The notes below the pieces were generated by a model. It saw nothing but the letters and a program-made list of their open reading frames with translations. It did no database searches and was not told where the DNA came from. Positions 10,379-21,100 of a stretch of DNA of 64,000 bases are shown here, one piece after another. Origin of the DNA: Parastagonospora avenae f. sp. tritici 18332-5 (lineage: Eukaryota; Ascomycota; Dothideomycetes; Pleosporales; Phaeosphaeriaceae); contig JAFJTR010000007.1 of assembly GCA_022559985.1 (NCBI GenBank), positions 620,001-684,000 of the forward strand, in the 5' to 3' direction. Position 1 is the first letter of the stretch; each line of letters begins with the position of its first letter. The position numbers were made by a program, and so were the translations under genes.

Positions 10379-13365
10379 CTAGTAGTCCATCATCGCCCCG
10401 GCCATGCGTCTCTGATACTTCTCCATCACCTCTTGACATCTCACCATAACGCCCGCAGCTAGAACTCGCACACGCTCATCCTCGTCACTACCTGTACCCA
10501 AGTTCTCAAACACTGTCTTCACCCATGCTTGCGTCTCCATCAGCTCCTTGCCCTGTTCTGTCGCAATTCTCTCCTTGTTCTCATTCGTCTCGAGTACCAT
10601 CAGGAAGCCGAATAGCAAGGCGTTAAGAACTTGCTTATCTTTTGAAGCCAAGCCACGAACCGAGAGCAACAGATCCCAATACTCACGCGTCATTTGCGGT
10701 AGGGCGAGCGTATTTGGGCCAGATGCGTTCAGTAGGAGCGAGAGTGTCTGTAGGAACGGCGGCAGTAGATGTTTAGACGCGTACAAAGAGTCGCTACTTG
10801 CGCGAACCTGCAGCCACCATCTGCCTGTGAGTGGGAAGAAGAAGTTATCTGCCACGATCTGTGCAAGCGCATTGGGTATCGGCTTCTGCCTCTTTTTCTC
10901 GATCTCCAAACGCGAGCTAAAGGTTCGAACTTTGAGGACGTTGGGTCCGCTGAGCTGATCGGCGGCATGCGAGGCGAGTGGTGAGAGCATTTCGCGCGCC
11001 ATGCTGCTTGATATCCTGGCCACTGGACTTGCGTCTTTATTCTCGGCGTATATCTTGTGTAGGTGTGGTGGCAGTTGTTTGCTCGGGAAAGAAGCAACGG
11101 GAGGAAGGAGATTCTCGGTTGAGGAGTCTTTGATACCAGCAAGTTCGCGTGCCCCAAGACCGAGTGTTGTGAGCATGGCGATGCGTTGCGTTAGACTATA
11201 GTCGCCTGAGAAGAACGATCGGGCGAACCATTGAGCCATCTGCGCTGGTTTCGCAAGGAGCACAGCGATGAGAGATTGCTGTCGCTGCTGCGCAAATTCA
11301 TCCAGTTCCAGGTTGTCTTGTAAGCCCGTGAGTATGGTTGCGAGTTCATCAAGATGGTCTGTGACTTCTGTGCCAAAGGTCGCTTTCCGTCGGACTAGAG
11401 ATGCCGCTGTAGACAGCGCGAGTGTATGTCGGTCGTAATTCTCTTGATCGCGCAAACCAACGATTAGGTCGCGAATGTAGACGGGCGCTGTGGGCTTATT
11501 GCGGGTGATCACAGTTGGATCATCGTCCTCGTCTTCTGGATCAGAGTCTGGCTTCTCGTATACCATCAAATCATCATCCTCGTCCTCCGAATCAGACGAT
11601 ACCTCAACAATACGAGCTCCCTGCACCTCGGTAATGGATGGTTTCAAGATGCCTTCGGGCTTCCTGACCTTCTTCTTAGACGGCTTAGCCACTGCTCCGC
11701 CCCTGGTAGCGGTCTTGAGGTCCGATATGCTACCCAACGTGTCGTTGACCTTCGTAAGGTGCTCATACCATTTCGCCTCGTCTTCTTCTGCATCTCCCAA
11801 TTCAAATTTAAGCTGCATATCTGGCTTGTCCACCATCTTTGAAATGGCGATGCCGGTTGCTATGCCAAGGAACCGCGTGCGTGTCGATGTTGCACTGATC
11901 CGATTTGACATGCCGTTGATATGGTACGATGATTTGGCCATCATAGTGAGGAATATTGGATGACTCCGTTGAACATAGCCTGCGCAAAGAGCTAGGTTTT
12001 GTGCCAAAGCTGGTCTCAGTCAGTCAGGATCAAAAGCTACATGTTGACTTCCGCACCTTCTTGTTGTATCACTGGTACATGCTTGATGAAGACAAGATCA
12101 CCGAATATCTTTATACAATTCTCAAGCAACGTATATACCCTGTCTATTGGGTTTTAGTTCTTTGAATCGTGTGGTTATATTGGGTTGTTACCTTCGTCAG
12201 GCGCTAATGCCGCCATGACACTCCTACGTGCAGCTAACGAGTCGTCGAGCGATGGTATTGTAGAACGAGTGAGTATCGACACAAGATGGTCCTTCAGACT
12301 TTGATTTTCTTTGGTTAAGACATGAAGTAGGCATGCTACACCAGAAACATCCTTAGATACCGGAATGGGTTCGTCTTCGCGTTGGATGGTATCTGCGGGA
12401 AAGCATTGCTTTACAATAAATACTATGACTGCTTCGAGATACTTCCGTTGTTCGTAGGGTTTCAGTCGCGGCAGCAAGTCTGCCAAAAGCGCCACGGATT
12501 CTGATTCGAGTAGCGATGATGTGAGCGAAGAGATCACGCGATCTGTACTGTCAGTAAATAGAATCAGGGGTGACAAACTTTACTGACCTGTGTAACCCAA
12601 GGTGAGAGCCTTAGAGCATAGATCTACAACCGTCGAGGTATCCTTTCCGCTACTGCCTACTTCCCTGAGCATGGGAGCAATGTTACGCCCGAGCCAGTCT
12701 GCGAATGTGTTGCCATCAGCAAGCCAACTAGCTGTCCGCGAAGTACCCTTGCTTTTAAGCACATCTTCAGCTTCCGCTGCGATTGACACGAGGCGGCCAG
12801 AAGCAGTCTGCGAGATATACTCCCGCCATATCAGCTTCTTCTTTGTTTCGGTTCTGCCGTGAGCTTCAATGTCGCGGAGAACCAGGCTTGACGTGTCATC
12901 GGCATGAAGCGTTAATTCTAACACACCGAGCAAATCTTCTATGTTTTCTGCTTGATACTGTGCTTCGCCTGCGGACTTCTTTTGTCTACTATCAGCAACG
13001 AGAGACCGCAATCGTGTGATGATGTGGCCTAGACCAGTGGGGTTCCGTAAGATTCTAGCAAACAGTTTTGCCTGCGGAGACTTCCTCAGAGGCCGCCAAT
13101 AGTTTGGAAGAGTATCGTTGACAAGCTGATGTGCTATGCTTGCGTTGAGCGGCTCCGGGAGTAGAAGACTGAAGCCATCCGACGTCATGTACTTCAGGAC
13201 ATTTGTGACAGTCTCCTGGTTTGGCTGGCTTTTCAAAGCTTCGAGAGCTGACTGCGCTGAGTCGATGTGGACTGCATCTTGTATGCTCAGACTCTTGACC
13301 TCCTGTAGTAGAGGCTCCGGCGCTTTGACATTCTTGGTCAATACCGCAGTTAGGAAATCTGCCAT
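10379..13365 (-). CDS. TEL2: TEL2, telomere length regulation / PIKK maturation factor
   Basis: Tel2 works with Tti1 and Tti2 to fold and stabilise PI3K-like kinases (Tor, Tel1, Mec1). Four exons were joined in phase: 13365-12588, 12542-12192, 12143-12057 and 12009-10379, giving 948 aa. Introns are 45, 48 and 47 nt. The 87-nt third exon encodes LLENCIKIFGDLVFIKHVP, a conserved stretch that the long ORFs alone would miss. The Tel2 C-terminal domain follows an acidic linker (SSDSEDEDDD... about 11480-11600) and includes APVYIRDLIVGLRDQENYDRH. The start ATG at 13365 (MADFLTAVLTKN) is chosen over the open frame further upstream because the family begins about here. It is divergent from UBA3, with 278 bp between the starts. 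Confidence 0.92.
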
Positions 13366-13643
13366 ATTGGGTCGATCTAGCCAAAGCTCGATTCCTTTCG
13401 CACGCAATCGAATCTGATCCTTGAGGCAGTCTCTCAGGACTAGTAACAGGTCAGACAGTCGTGAAGTACAGACGTAGATGATGGCGAATGCATGGTCACG
13501 CTCGGCAATTCCTTCCAAAACCACACCGCGCCACTAGCGCGTTTTCCTGCCCCACGCTAGCTTCCTCACCCTAGCACCGGTGCCTACAACACTATTTGCT
13601 CGACTTGATTTGTTGCACCACTTTCTATCTCAACATTCCGAAG

Positions 13644-15167
13644 ATGGCTGTCAACGTAGACACTATAGCTACCGGCCCAGAAGCGCTGCCGCGTGCACGA
13701 TGGCAGGGATACTTTTGCGGAGATGTAGTCACTCGATCTAACACTATTACAGGAAGTACCTCGACAACTTCCTTACACGGACCGGTCCTTTTACAGACGA
13801 AGATGCATTTGTACCTGGAGATGCCGCCATATCTGGTTTGGAGAGGAATAAGGTATTGTAAGTCGGGAGGTCACATTATGTCAAGTCGAAATGGAAACTA
13901 ACAAAACGTAGAGTCATGTGGGTATTTGCACGCCAAAAAGACAGGACAGGACTAACACATGTACAGCGGAGCAGGCGGTCTGGGTTGTGAAATTCTCAAG
14001 AATCTTGCTCTCTCCGGCTTCAAGGACATCCACGTGATCGACATGGACACAATCGATGTCTCCAACCTCAATCGACAATTCCTCTTCCGTGCTTCAGACG
14101 TCGGCAGCTACAAAGCCGAAGTCGCTGCCAGGTTCGTCGAGAAGCGCGTAAAGGGTGTCAAGATCACTCCGTACTGCGGCAAGATCCAAGACAAGGATGA
14201 AGAGTACTACATGCAGTTCGGTATGGTCGTGTGTGGCCTAGACAGCGTTGAGGCGCGACGATGGATCAACGCGACTCTCGTCGGAATGGTCGATGGCGAC
14301 AACCCGGACTCGCTGAAGCCTCTGGTCGACGGTGGCACCGAAGGCTTCAAGGGCCAGGCTCGTGTTATCTTCCCCACTATAACATCTTGCATCGAGTGCC
14401 AACTCGATATGCACGCTCCACGTGCTGCTGTACCTCTTTGCACTCTTGCTACCATTCCTCGTCAGCCGCAGCATTGTATCGAGTGGGCGCACATCATCGC
14501 CTGGGAAGAACATCGCAAGGACGACAAACTCGATACCGATGACCCAGAGCATATCACTTGGCTATACCAGAAGGCGCTTACCCGCGCGAAGGAGTTCAAC
14601 ATCGAAGGCGTCACATACAGCATGACGCAGGGTGTCGTGAAAAACATCATCCCAGCTATTGCAAGCACGAACGCCATCGTCGCGGCGAGCTGCTGCAACG
14701 AGGCGTTCAAAATCGCCACAAACACCAATCCATTCATTGGCTATCCTGGAAGCGACAACTACATGATGTACACGGGCGACGACTCGGTGTACACGTATAC
14801 CTTCGAGCACCAAAAGAAAGACGACTGTCCCGTCTGCGGTGCTGGTAATATTGCTCGGCCACTGCAGATCAACCCAAATACCACACTACAGGAGTTCATC
14901 GATGGCCTGGCTGAGCGACCGGAAGCGTAAGTTTACTCTCACTTTTGATACAAGCAATCAATGTTAAAAAATACTAGTCAACTCAAGAACCCAGCGATCC
15001 GGACAGGCGAAAAGTCTTTGTGGATGCAGCTTGCCAGCTTGCAAGCGCAGCTGCGTCCGAACCTTGACAGGAAGATGTCGGAGCTCGTGGAGGAGGGCGA
15101 GGAGCTTACGATTACGGACAAGAGCTTCCCGACGCAGTTCAAGTATAAGGCAGTGTTCTTGAAGTAG
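13644..15167 (+). CDS. UBA3: UBA3, catalytic subunit of the NEDD8-activating enzyme
   Basis: With Ula1/NAE1, Uba3 adenylates NEDD8 (Rub1) and passes it to Ubc12 for cullin modification. Exons read as 13644-about 13708, 13753-13857, 13912-13917, 13967-14926 and 14978-15167, about 441 aa. The 6-nt third exon (AGTCAT) supplies the VI of the conserved VLVIGAGGLGCE nucleotide-binding motif. The catalytic Cys lies in PLCTLATIPR, about residue 217. Other family marks are HVIDMDTIDVSNLNRQFLF, DGGTEGFKGQARV and the zinc-type CPVC. The C-terminal part (SLWMQ, LRPNLDRKMSEL, GEELTITD) is the ubiquitin-fold domain. The first exon-intron junction is unresolved: RWQG must join KYLDNFLTR, but no GT donor has the right phase. 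Confidence 0.9.
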
Positions 15168-15497
15168 GGTGCTGACTCATGTTCCTGAGACGATGCATGC
15201 CAAGTTGCAGCTTAAGTCGGACGCAGCTTGACTATGCGAGACTGCTACAATAGCAGAAGATACTTGAGCAAATGCGAGAAATTACATTGACTGAATTCAG
15301 GCGTCTCACTTGAGTTCCTGGAGCATCTTAGGAATTACACAGTGAAAGTCCCGGGGCTGGTGCATTCGATGCTTTCTGGCCCTACTCATGTACGATCGGA
15401 TCACAAGGCACAACTATAAGAAGGCCATAATGCACCTATCGTCTTCATGTGCGAGAACGGTACAATCTCCAAGTATATCCTACACTGTCCTCATCCT
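15168..15497. other. intergenic, converging 3' ends
   Basis: A 330-bp gap between the UBA3 stop and the stop of the minus-strand gene at 15498. It should hold two 3' UTRs. I see nothing else. Confidence 0.6.
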
Positions 15498-16570
15498 CTA
15501 TTGCACGACGGCTTCAGGCTTCTGCTCGGTTTCCTGCTTCTGCTTCTGCTCAATCGGAGATTTGTTCTTTGCCACCTCCACAACTCCTTGATCCTCCTCC
15601 TGAGTCTCCTCCTGCCCAAATGGCGCAGAGTCGCCATCTGGCACTCTCCTGACCTTCAGATGTGCCTCTGCGCCAAACATGCCCACCACACCAATCGTCT
15701 TCTCCAACCTCCCCCATATCTTAACCGGCGGTGATTCGCCCCTAAACAGCTCTCTTCCTTCATGTATCAGTTCCTGCGCCGCGAAACTTCCCGGCGCATA
15801 CTTGGGCTCGTATGGCACGCGATCCCACTCCTTCCTCTGCAGACGCATCAGATTGTGTATCATCCCATCCGAAAGCGTTGTTGCAGGGTCGATTTCAGAC
15901 ATCTTGGTGGATGGACCAGCATCCGCGCCCTTGCCCTTCTCACGCTTCTTGGGTGCTCGGTCTTTTCCTCTGTCGCCACCTTTCGCGCCCGCTCGACCTC
16001 GCAGGTTGGGTCCGCCACGTGCGCCACCCACCGTGGCATTGGCATTGCGATTCCTGAGCATGTTTGGTGCGCGAACCATGCGGCCTCCCTCGGGAGGGGC
16101 GGAGCCGTGGGTGGTGGTAGGACGGGCACCGAATCTGGCCATGCGTGGGCCTGCTGCACGCGTGTCTCCACCTTCCGATCCTGCAGGAGAGGCGCCAAAA
16201 TTCGACGGATTATATTCTTGGGGGGTTCGGCCGGCCATTTGGCCGCTGGGGAAGCTGCCTCTTGCTAGGCCACCGGGTTGGATGCGGCGGTTTTGGAGGT
16301 TGGTGATTTGTCTGAGGGCGGTTTCGGAGCGGTCACGGCGGGTGGGAGGGGTTGAGGAGGCTTTATGAATGTCAGAGAAGTTGACCAGATGGGCGAAAGA
16401 TGTATAGAACACTTACCAGGCTGTGATGGCGCTCCATTGCTGGGTTGCTCTTCGAAGCTTCTGGCCGAGCTCGACAGCGACCTTGTGCAAGGTTTAGATA
16501 TCGCAGCGACATCAACGGTCAACGAGCGCCGTATTGCGCCCATTGAAGGGTATATTTGTCGTTGTGCCAT
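15498..16570 (-). CDS. mitochondrially targeted basic protein, possibly a 37S ribosomal subunit protein
   Basis: Two exons (16570-16417 and 16360-15498; 56-nt GTAAGT intron) give 338 aa. The N-terminus (RRSLTVDVAAISKPCTRSLSSSARSF) has the Arg/Ser/Leu make-up of a mitochondrial presequence. A Gly/Arg/Pro-rich, probably disordered middle follows (about residues 100-190, with KGGDRGKDRAPKKREKGKG). The best-conserved-looking part is LMRLQRKEWDRVPYEPKYAPGSF and VKIWGRLEKTIGVVGMFG. The tail is Gln/Glu-rich. I think this is an ascomycete-specific mitochondrial small-subunit ribosomal protein (an mS46-type protein is one possibility), but the assignment is from general character, not from a diagnostic motif. 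It is divergent from CDC26. Confidence 0.6.
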
Positions 16571-16992
16571 GGCGCAATGGATAAGACGCTGGCCGATGCT
16601 GTCACCGACACATCGTCAACTTTTCGAGATCGCGATATCTTGGCACGCAGGGATCATCACATGACGCAGGGCCCCTCCGCCGCCCACGTGCCCTGACGTT
16701 CACTCTTGTACACCCCGCAACTCTGTTTGTCCTCACAGAGTCACAATTCTTATCGCGCAAGAGACGGGCCCTAATTTCTCTTATCGTCTCATCGGGCGCG
16801 TAAACAAAGCTGCTCACGCTCACCACACCCTGCTTTCGGCACAACTAGACTACGACAACAACCCGCGCGTGTGTACTAATAACGATTCAACCAAGTCCCT
16901 CTTTCAAAACAAACAACACTCTTTTTGGACTCCGCCAGAGACTGCTACACCAGCAACATACGTTCGAAATCGCCTGCGACGATACTGTCAAG
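16571..16992. other. divergent promoter region
   Basis: 422 bp between the starts of the minus-strand mitochondrial protein gene and CDC26; it must serve both. No coding content or repeats are seen. Confidence 0.6.
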
Positions 16993-17205
16993 ATGCTCCG
17001 CCGCCCTGCCACCACCATCCAGCTGACTGCCGCCGATGTCGAGCAGTACGAAACCAACCGCCAGCGAAAACTTTACGAGCAGCAACAAGCGCAAGCGCAG
17101 AAGCAGGCCTCATCGCAGACCACGGAGACGTCCGAGAACACCAAGGACCGACCCCAAGCCTCATCTGCCAAGAGCAAAAAGGATCGCATCATGGGCGGAC
17201 GTTGA
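16993..17205 (+). CDS. CDC26: CDC26, anaphase-promoting complex subunit
   Basis: A 70-aa single-exon gene. It starts MLRRPATTIQLTAADVEQYE, the hallmark of Cdc26, whose N-terminus packs into the TPR groove of Apc6/Cdc16 and stabilises it in the APC/C ubiquitin ligase. The middle is Gln/Ala-rich and helical, and the end is basic (KSKKDRIMGGR); DRIMGG is a recurring fungal Cdc26 ending. The length fits the family (fungal members are short). No intron is needed. Its small size makes it easy to miss in automatic annotation. Confidence 0.88.
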   Translation: MLRRPATTIQLTAADVEQYETNRQRKLYEQQQAQAQKQASSQTTETSENTKDRPQASSAKSKKDRIMGGR

Positions 17206-18104
17206 CCCAGCCTGCCATGTGTAACGCCATCGTCCCTGTCTTGACCATGGCCACATGATCACGATTCTGTTTTGTGAATGCTTGCGCGCATTCACGTGCG
17301 AAGCGACGCGTTGTTATTGTATACATGTACCCAAGCCTCCCATCGCACGCACGACTTTGACTTCTTCCATTGGCTCGGTCTTGACATCGGATGCCTCCCC
17401 GCTGTCCCGCTTTCTGTACTACGATTCATGAATGTTACGAGGACCTTTGGCGTTTTGTGGATACCCGGACTTTTCCATCGCGATCTTTTTCTTTGGTATG
17501 TCGATAATCACATCGGTCATACCGTGCGCACTCACTCATATCGAGCAGGTCTAGTGTCTTTTGGACGTCTACGACACCCTTCTTCCCTGATCTGAACGCT
17601 TCAAATGCTGTTCGGGTACTTCATTCTGGAGTTTAGTTCCTTCTGGCATGATTTTGGTATTTTGGTAGGTCTGACAGCTGCTGTGCAGCCCTCCTTTCCC
17701 TGGGTCTAATATTGATAGGTTATAGGAATCCATGTGTCGGACATGTACGGCCAATGTTGCCTAAGTATCCGAGATACTGGGACGAGTTGGAGCCATTCCC
17801 CACATTTGGCACCATGTGTAGGTATCACCAGACAGCGATCTCCATGCCTCTACTAACACAATGCCAGATGCAAGAGTACACCATCCGTTGTAGAAATACG
17901 AAGAACTATTCGCCTTATTTCCTTGCTTCCTTCCAATCCTGTGATAATTTTTCAAGTCTTGATGCTCGCGAGCGGAATGTGTCGGCCCGGACCCAAAGAG
18001 AGGAATGCTGGGCCCATCTACCCTCATATGTACCCATGGGCCACTGACCCCTGTGCAGCTCTTCAGCCAGCTCCGCATCCATTCATTAGCGTGAGCCTGC
18101 AATA
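17206..18104. other. intergenic, upstream of the secreted precursor gene
   Basis: About 900 bp between CDC26 and the large secreted-protein gene. ORFs of 60-160 codons on both strands overlap one another and have no recognisable motifs. Confidence 0.5.
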
Positions 18105-21100
18105 ATGTCTCGCATCCAAGCTGCCTCTGCGCTGCTACTACTCTCCTTGCCCAATGGATTCGCGTCTCCTTTGGCCCAAGAGGCCCTTCCTGTCTTTCAA
18201 CTGCTGAGCTCTGCCTCTTCTGTATCGACTGCATCTGCTGCAACCCCAATCAGCCAGGTAGTCTCCCTCGTTAAACCGTCTGCCGCCTCCGATGTCCCGG
18301 CACCGACTGGAGTGAGTGATCTCACTGGGGGCGTCGTGACCTCACCGGAGTTACCTTTGGAGAGTTTTGCCTCCCCACCACTTGTGGATCCTACCGATAT
18401 CCAAGGACCCAAGAATCTCTTCATCAACCCTGTCCCTAATCCTCTTATGCCATCGATAACGCCTGTTCTCGAGACCGATTCTGTTCTTGTCACTCCGGTG
18501 CCTAGCTTCAGTGATGCGACACCTTCGCCAATTGAAGTCGTGTCGGCCATTCTCAGCTTGGCTACCATTCCTATCGCGCTGCCCACGGGCTCTGCACTTC
18601 TGAATTTCACTGTTCCAGCAGCGACCAATGTATCCGCGCCAGTCATCGCGCCCATCCCTGTGGATGCTATCCTTGCAGACCCACTTGCTCCGATCAAGGC
18701 TGCTACTACTGCCCTAACTCTTCCTCCTCAAATTGTTGTTGATCTCGTCCACAAATTCATCAACCTGTCCTTCGGTCTGATGAACATCGCCAAGAACGCG
18801 CCTGTCGGTGGCGGAAAGAACACAGGCATTGTTCCTCCTAACTTGCAGCGAATTTCGCGTGTTCGTCGTCAGACAGTTCCAGGCTTTTCCACGACGACTA
18901 GCGCCCTCCCACCAGTCTCGAAGATTTCGTCGCTTATGGACCCCCTGATGGCCTTGGCCAGTAATATGGCCAACAAGATCCAACAGGTGCCTATCGCTGG
19001 CGGCCTCGTTACAAAAGTCCCCCTTGCGGATGCTCTTGGTGTCATTGGCAAAGATGACCTCAGCGACATCAACCCAGCCGATGCTACCGGCATGATCAAG
19101 GAGCTTTTGGCGCTTGCAACTAGAATGATAGGCACTATGCAAATGCCCAAGATTGCAGCCCCTGCTGGTCTACCATTTGATCTTTTCGGAAGTCTCGGAA
19201 GTCTCACGAAGCGCGATGACCTAGGAGAGATGGACCCCACCCTCACCATGAGCATCATTAGCCAAATCCTGGATATTCTTTCGATCATGACGAACGAAAC
19301 ACCTGCTGGAGCTGCTGCCGAGGTAGTACCTCTCGACGCTATCCTGAGCGTTGCTAATGGACTTACCAAGCGAGGTCTCGACGTCAAGCCTGATGTTACC
19401 TTTGCCGTTTTGAAGAAGATCGTCAATACAATTAGCAAGTTGATCTCGGTATTCCCAGGCCTTGAGAAGGTTGCAGCTGGGCTTCCTCTCACCGAGACCG
19501 TTGGCAAGCTCCCCCTTGACACGGTCGAAGAAGCTATAGCAGGACTTCCGCTTGGTGATCTCACCTCGAAGCTGACTTCAGGTGTCTCGCCCCTCGCTGG
19601 TATCGCAGGCACTCTGCCTGCTACCAACGTTCTGTCCAACCCCCTAGCAGCACTCGATCCATTAGTGGCGGGCCTCACTGGAGGCTTGTTGCCCACCGGA
19701 CCTGTTGCAGCAACGCTGCCTGCTGTAGACCTCTCCGCCAACCCCGCAGCTGCACTCTTGACTGGCAACGTTGCGTCTGGCCTTCTCGCCAACTCCCTCC
19801 TCGGTAGACTAGCCAAGCGGGACATGTCGACTGTCCAGTCCAACACTGTCATGAACATTGCTCAGGAACTACTGAACATGGCCGTGACCATGTCCAAGGA
19901 GCTTCCTGCTGCCAACGCCATGGCCAATCAGGGCATGCTCGGGAAGCGTGCTGCGGATGCCTACATCAGTCCAACTGCCATTGCCGAGACGCTCAAATCT
20001 ATCTTAGGGCTCGTATCGGACCTGGCGAAGAAGATCAAGGGTGCTGTACCGGTTGCTGGTCCTGCTGTTCTCCCTGCACCTTGGGTGCCTGAGGAGCCTG
20101 TGGGTCTTCCCGGATTGAGTCTTCCTCCCTCGGTGCCCATTGTTTCTGCCCCGATACCTAAATTGCCCATGGCAATATCCAGCTTGCCAGCGGCCGTATC
20201 AAGTGTCTCTGTGGCCGTGCCTAGTGTCCCTGCAGCCGTACCCAGCATTGCAGCAGGGCTACCAGGTGCTCCTGCATTGCCCAGTCTTCCGGCAGCACTA
20301 CCGAGCTTGCCAGTATCAGTACCCAGCGTCGCATCGGCGCTGCCGAGTCTACCTGCTCTGCCTAGTCTGTCTTTGGTATTACCCAGCGTCCCTGTGGCCG
20401 TATCCAGTGTTCCTGTAGCTCTACCCAGTGTTTCAGCAGTGCTGTCGAGTCTTGCAGTAGCAATCCCAAGTTTACCAGTGGCAGCACCATCGGGCTTACC
20501 GACTGATCTTCCAGAGCTGCCATTGGAGCTTCCAGATGAACTTGCCGATCTTCCTGAAGATGTGCTTCCAGGGCTATCAACAGCTGCGCCAGTACCACTG
20601 CCCTTGCCTCTTTCAGTGGAGCTCCCCTCAGACGATGTGCTCCCAGGGCTATCGACATCTGCGCCAGTTCCGCTTCCCTTGCCTCTTTCGGTAGAGCTTC
20701 CATCGAATCTGCCAACGGATCTTCCTACAGATCTGCCTGCGGATCTAGGAGCAGAGCTACCCACGGCTCCGCCAACTGACCTTTCGGCACCAACTACACC
20801 GAATCTGCCCACGGCAGACATTGCAGGTTCGCCAGCCGATCTCTTCGACCTACCGTCGTTAGAGATCGACCCCTTGACTGGATTGCCAATCGAGGATGTC
20901 CCTCTGAGCAAGGCGAAGCGTGACGTCGCCGCCGCTGAGCCCGGAGCCTTGGATATTGTTGGAGCAACAAGGCTTTTGACACTCCTGCTCGATATTGCGA
21001 TCAATCTCTCTGCTAAAGTGAGCGAAAAGGGTCTGAACGCCGTTACTAAGATCGACGGCACCCTTGGGAAGCGCGGCACCATGAACACCGAGCAGCTTGA

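Noticed and set aside
13366..13524. 53 extra N-terminal codons for TEL2
   Set aside because: Open frame without an ATG start and without family similarity; MADFLTAVLTKN at 13365 is a better start.
15679..16368. 229-codon plus-strand ORF opposite the mitochondrial protein gene
   Set aside because: Antisense of a Gly/Arg/Pro-rich region; the minus-strand model has a phase-correct intron and a presequence.
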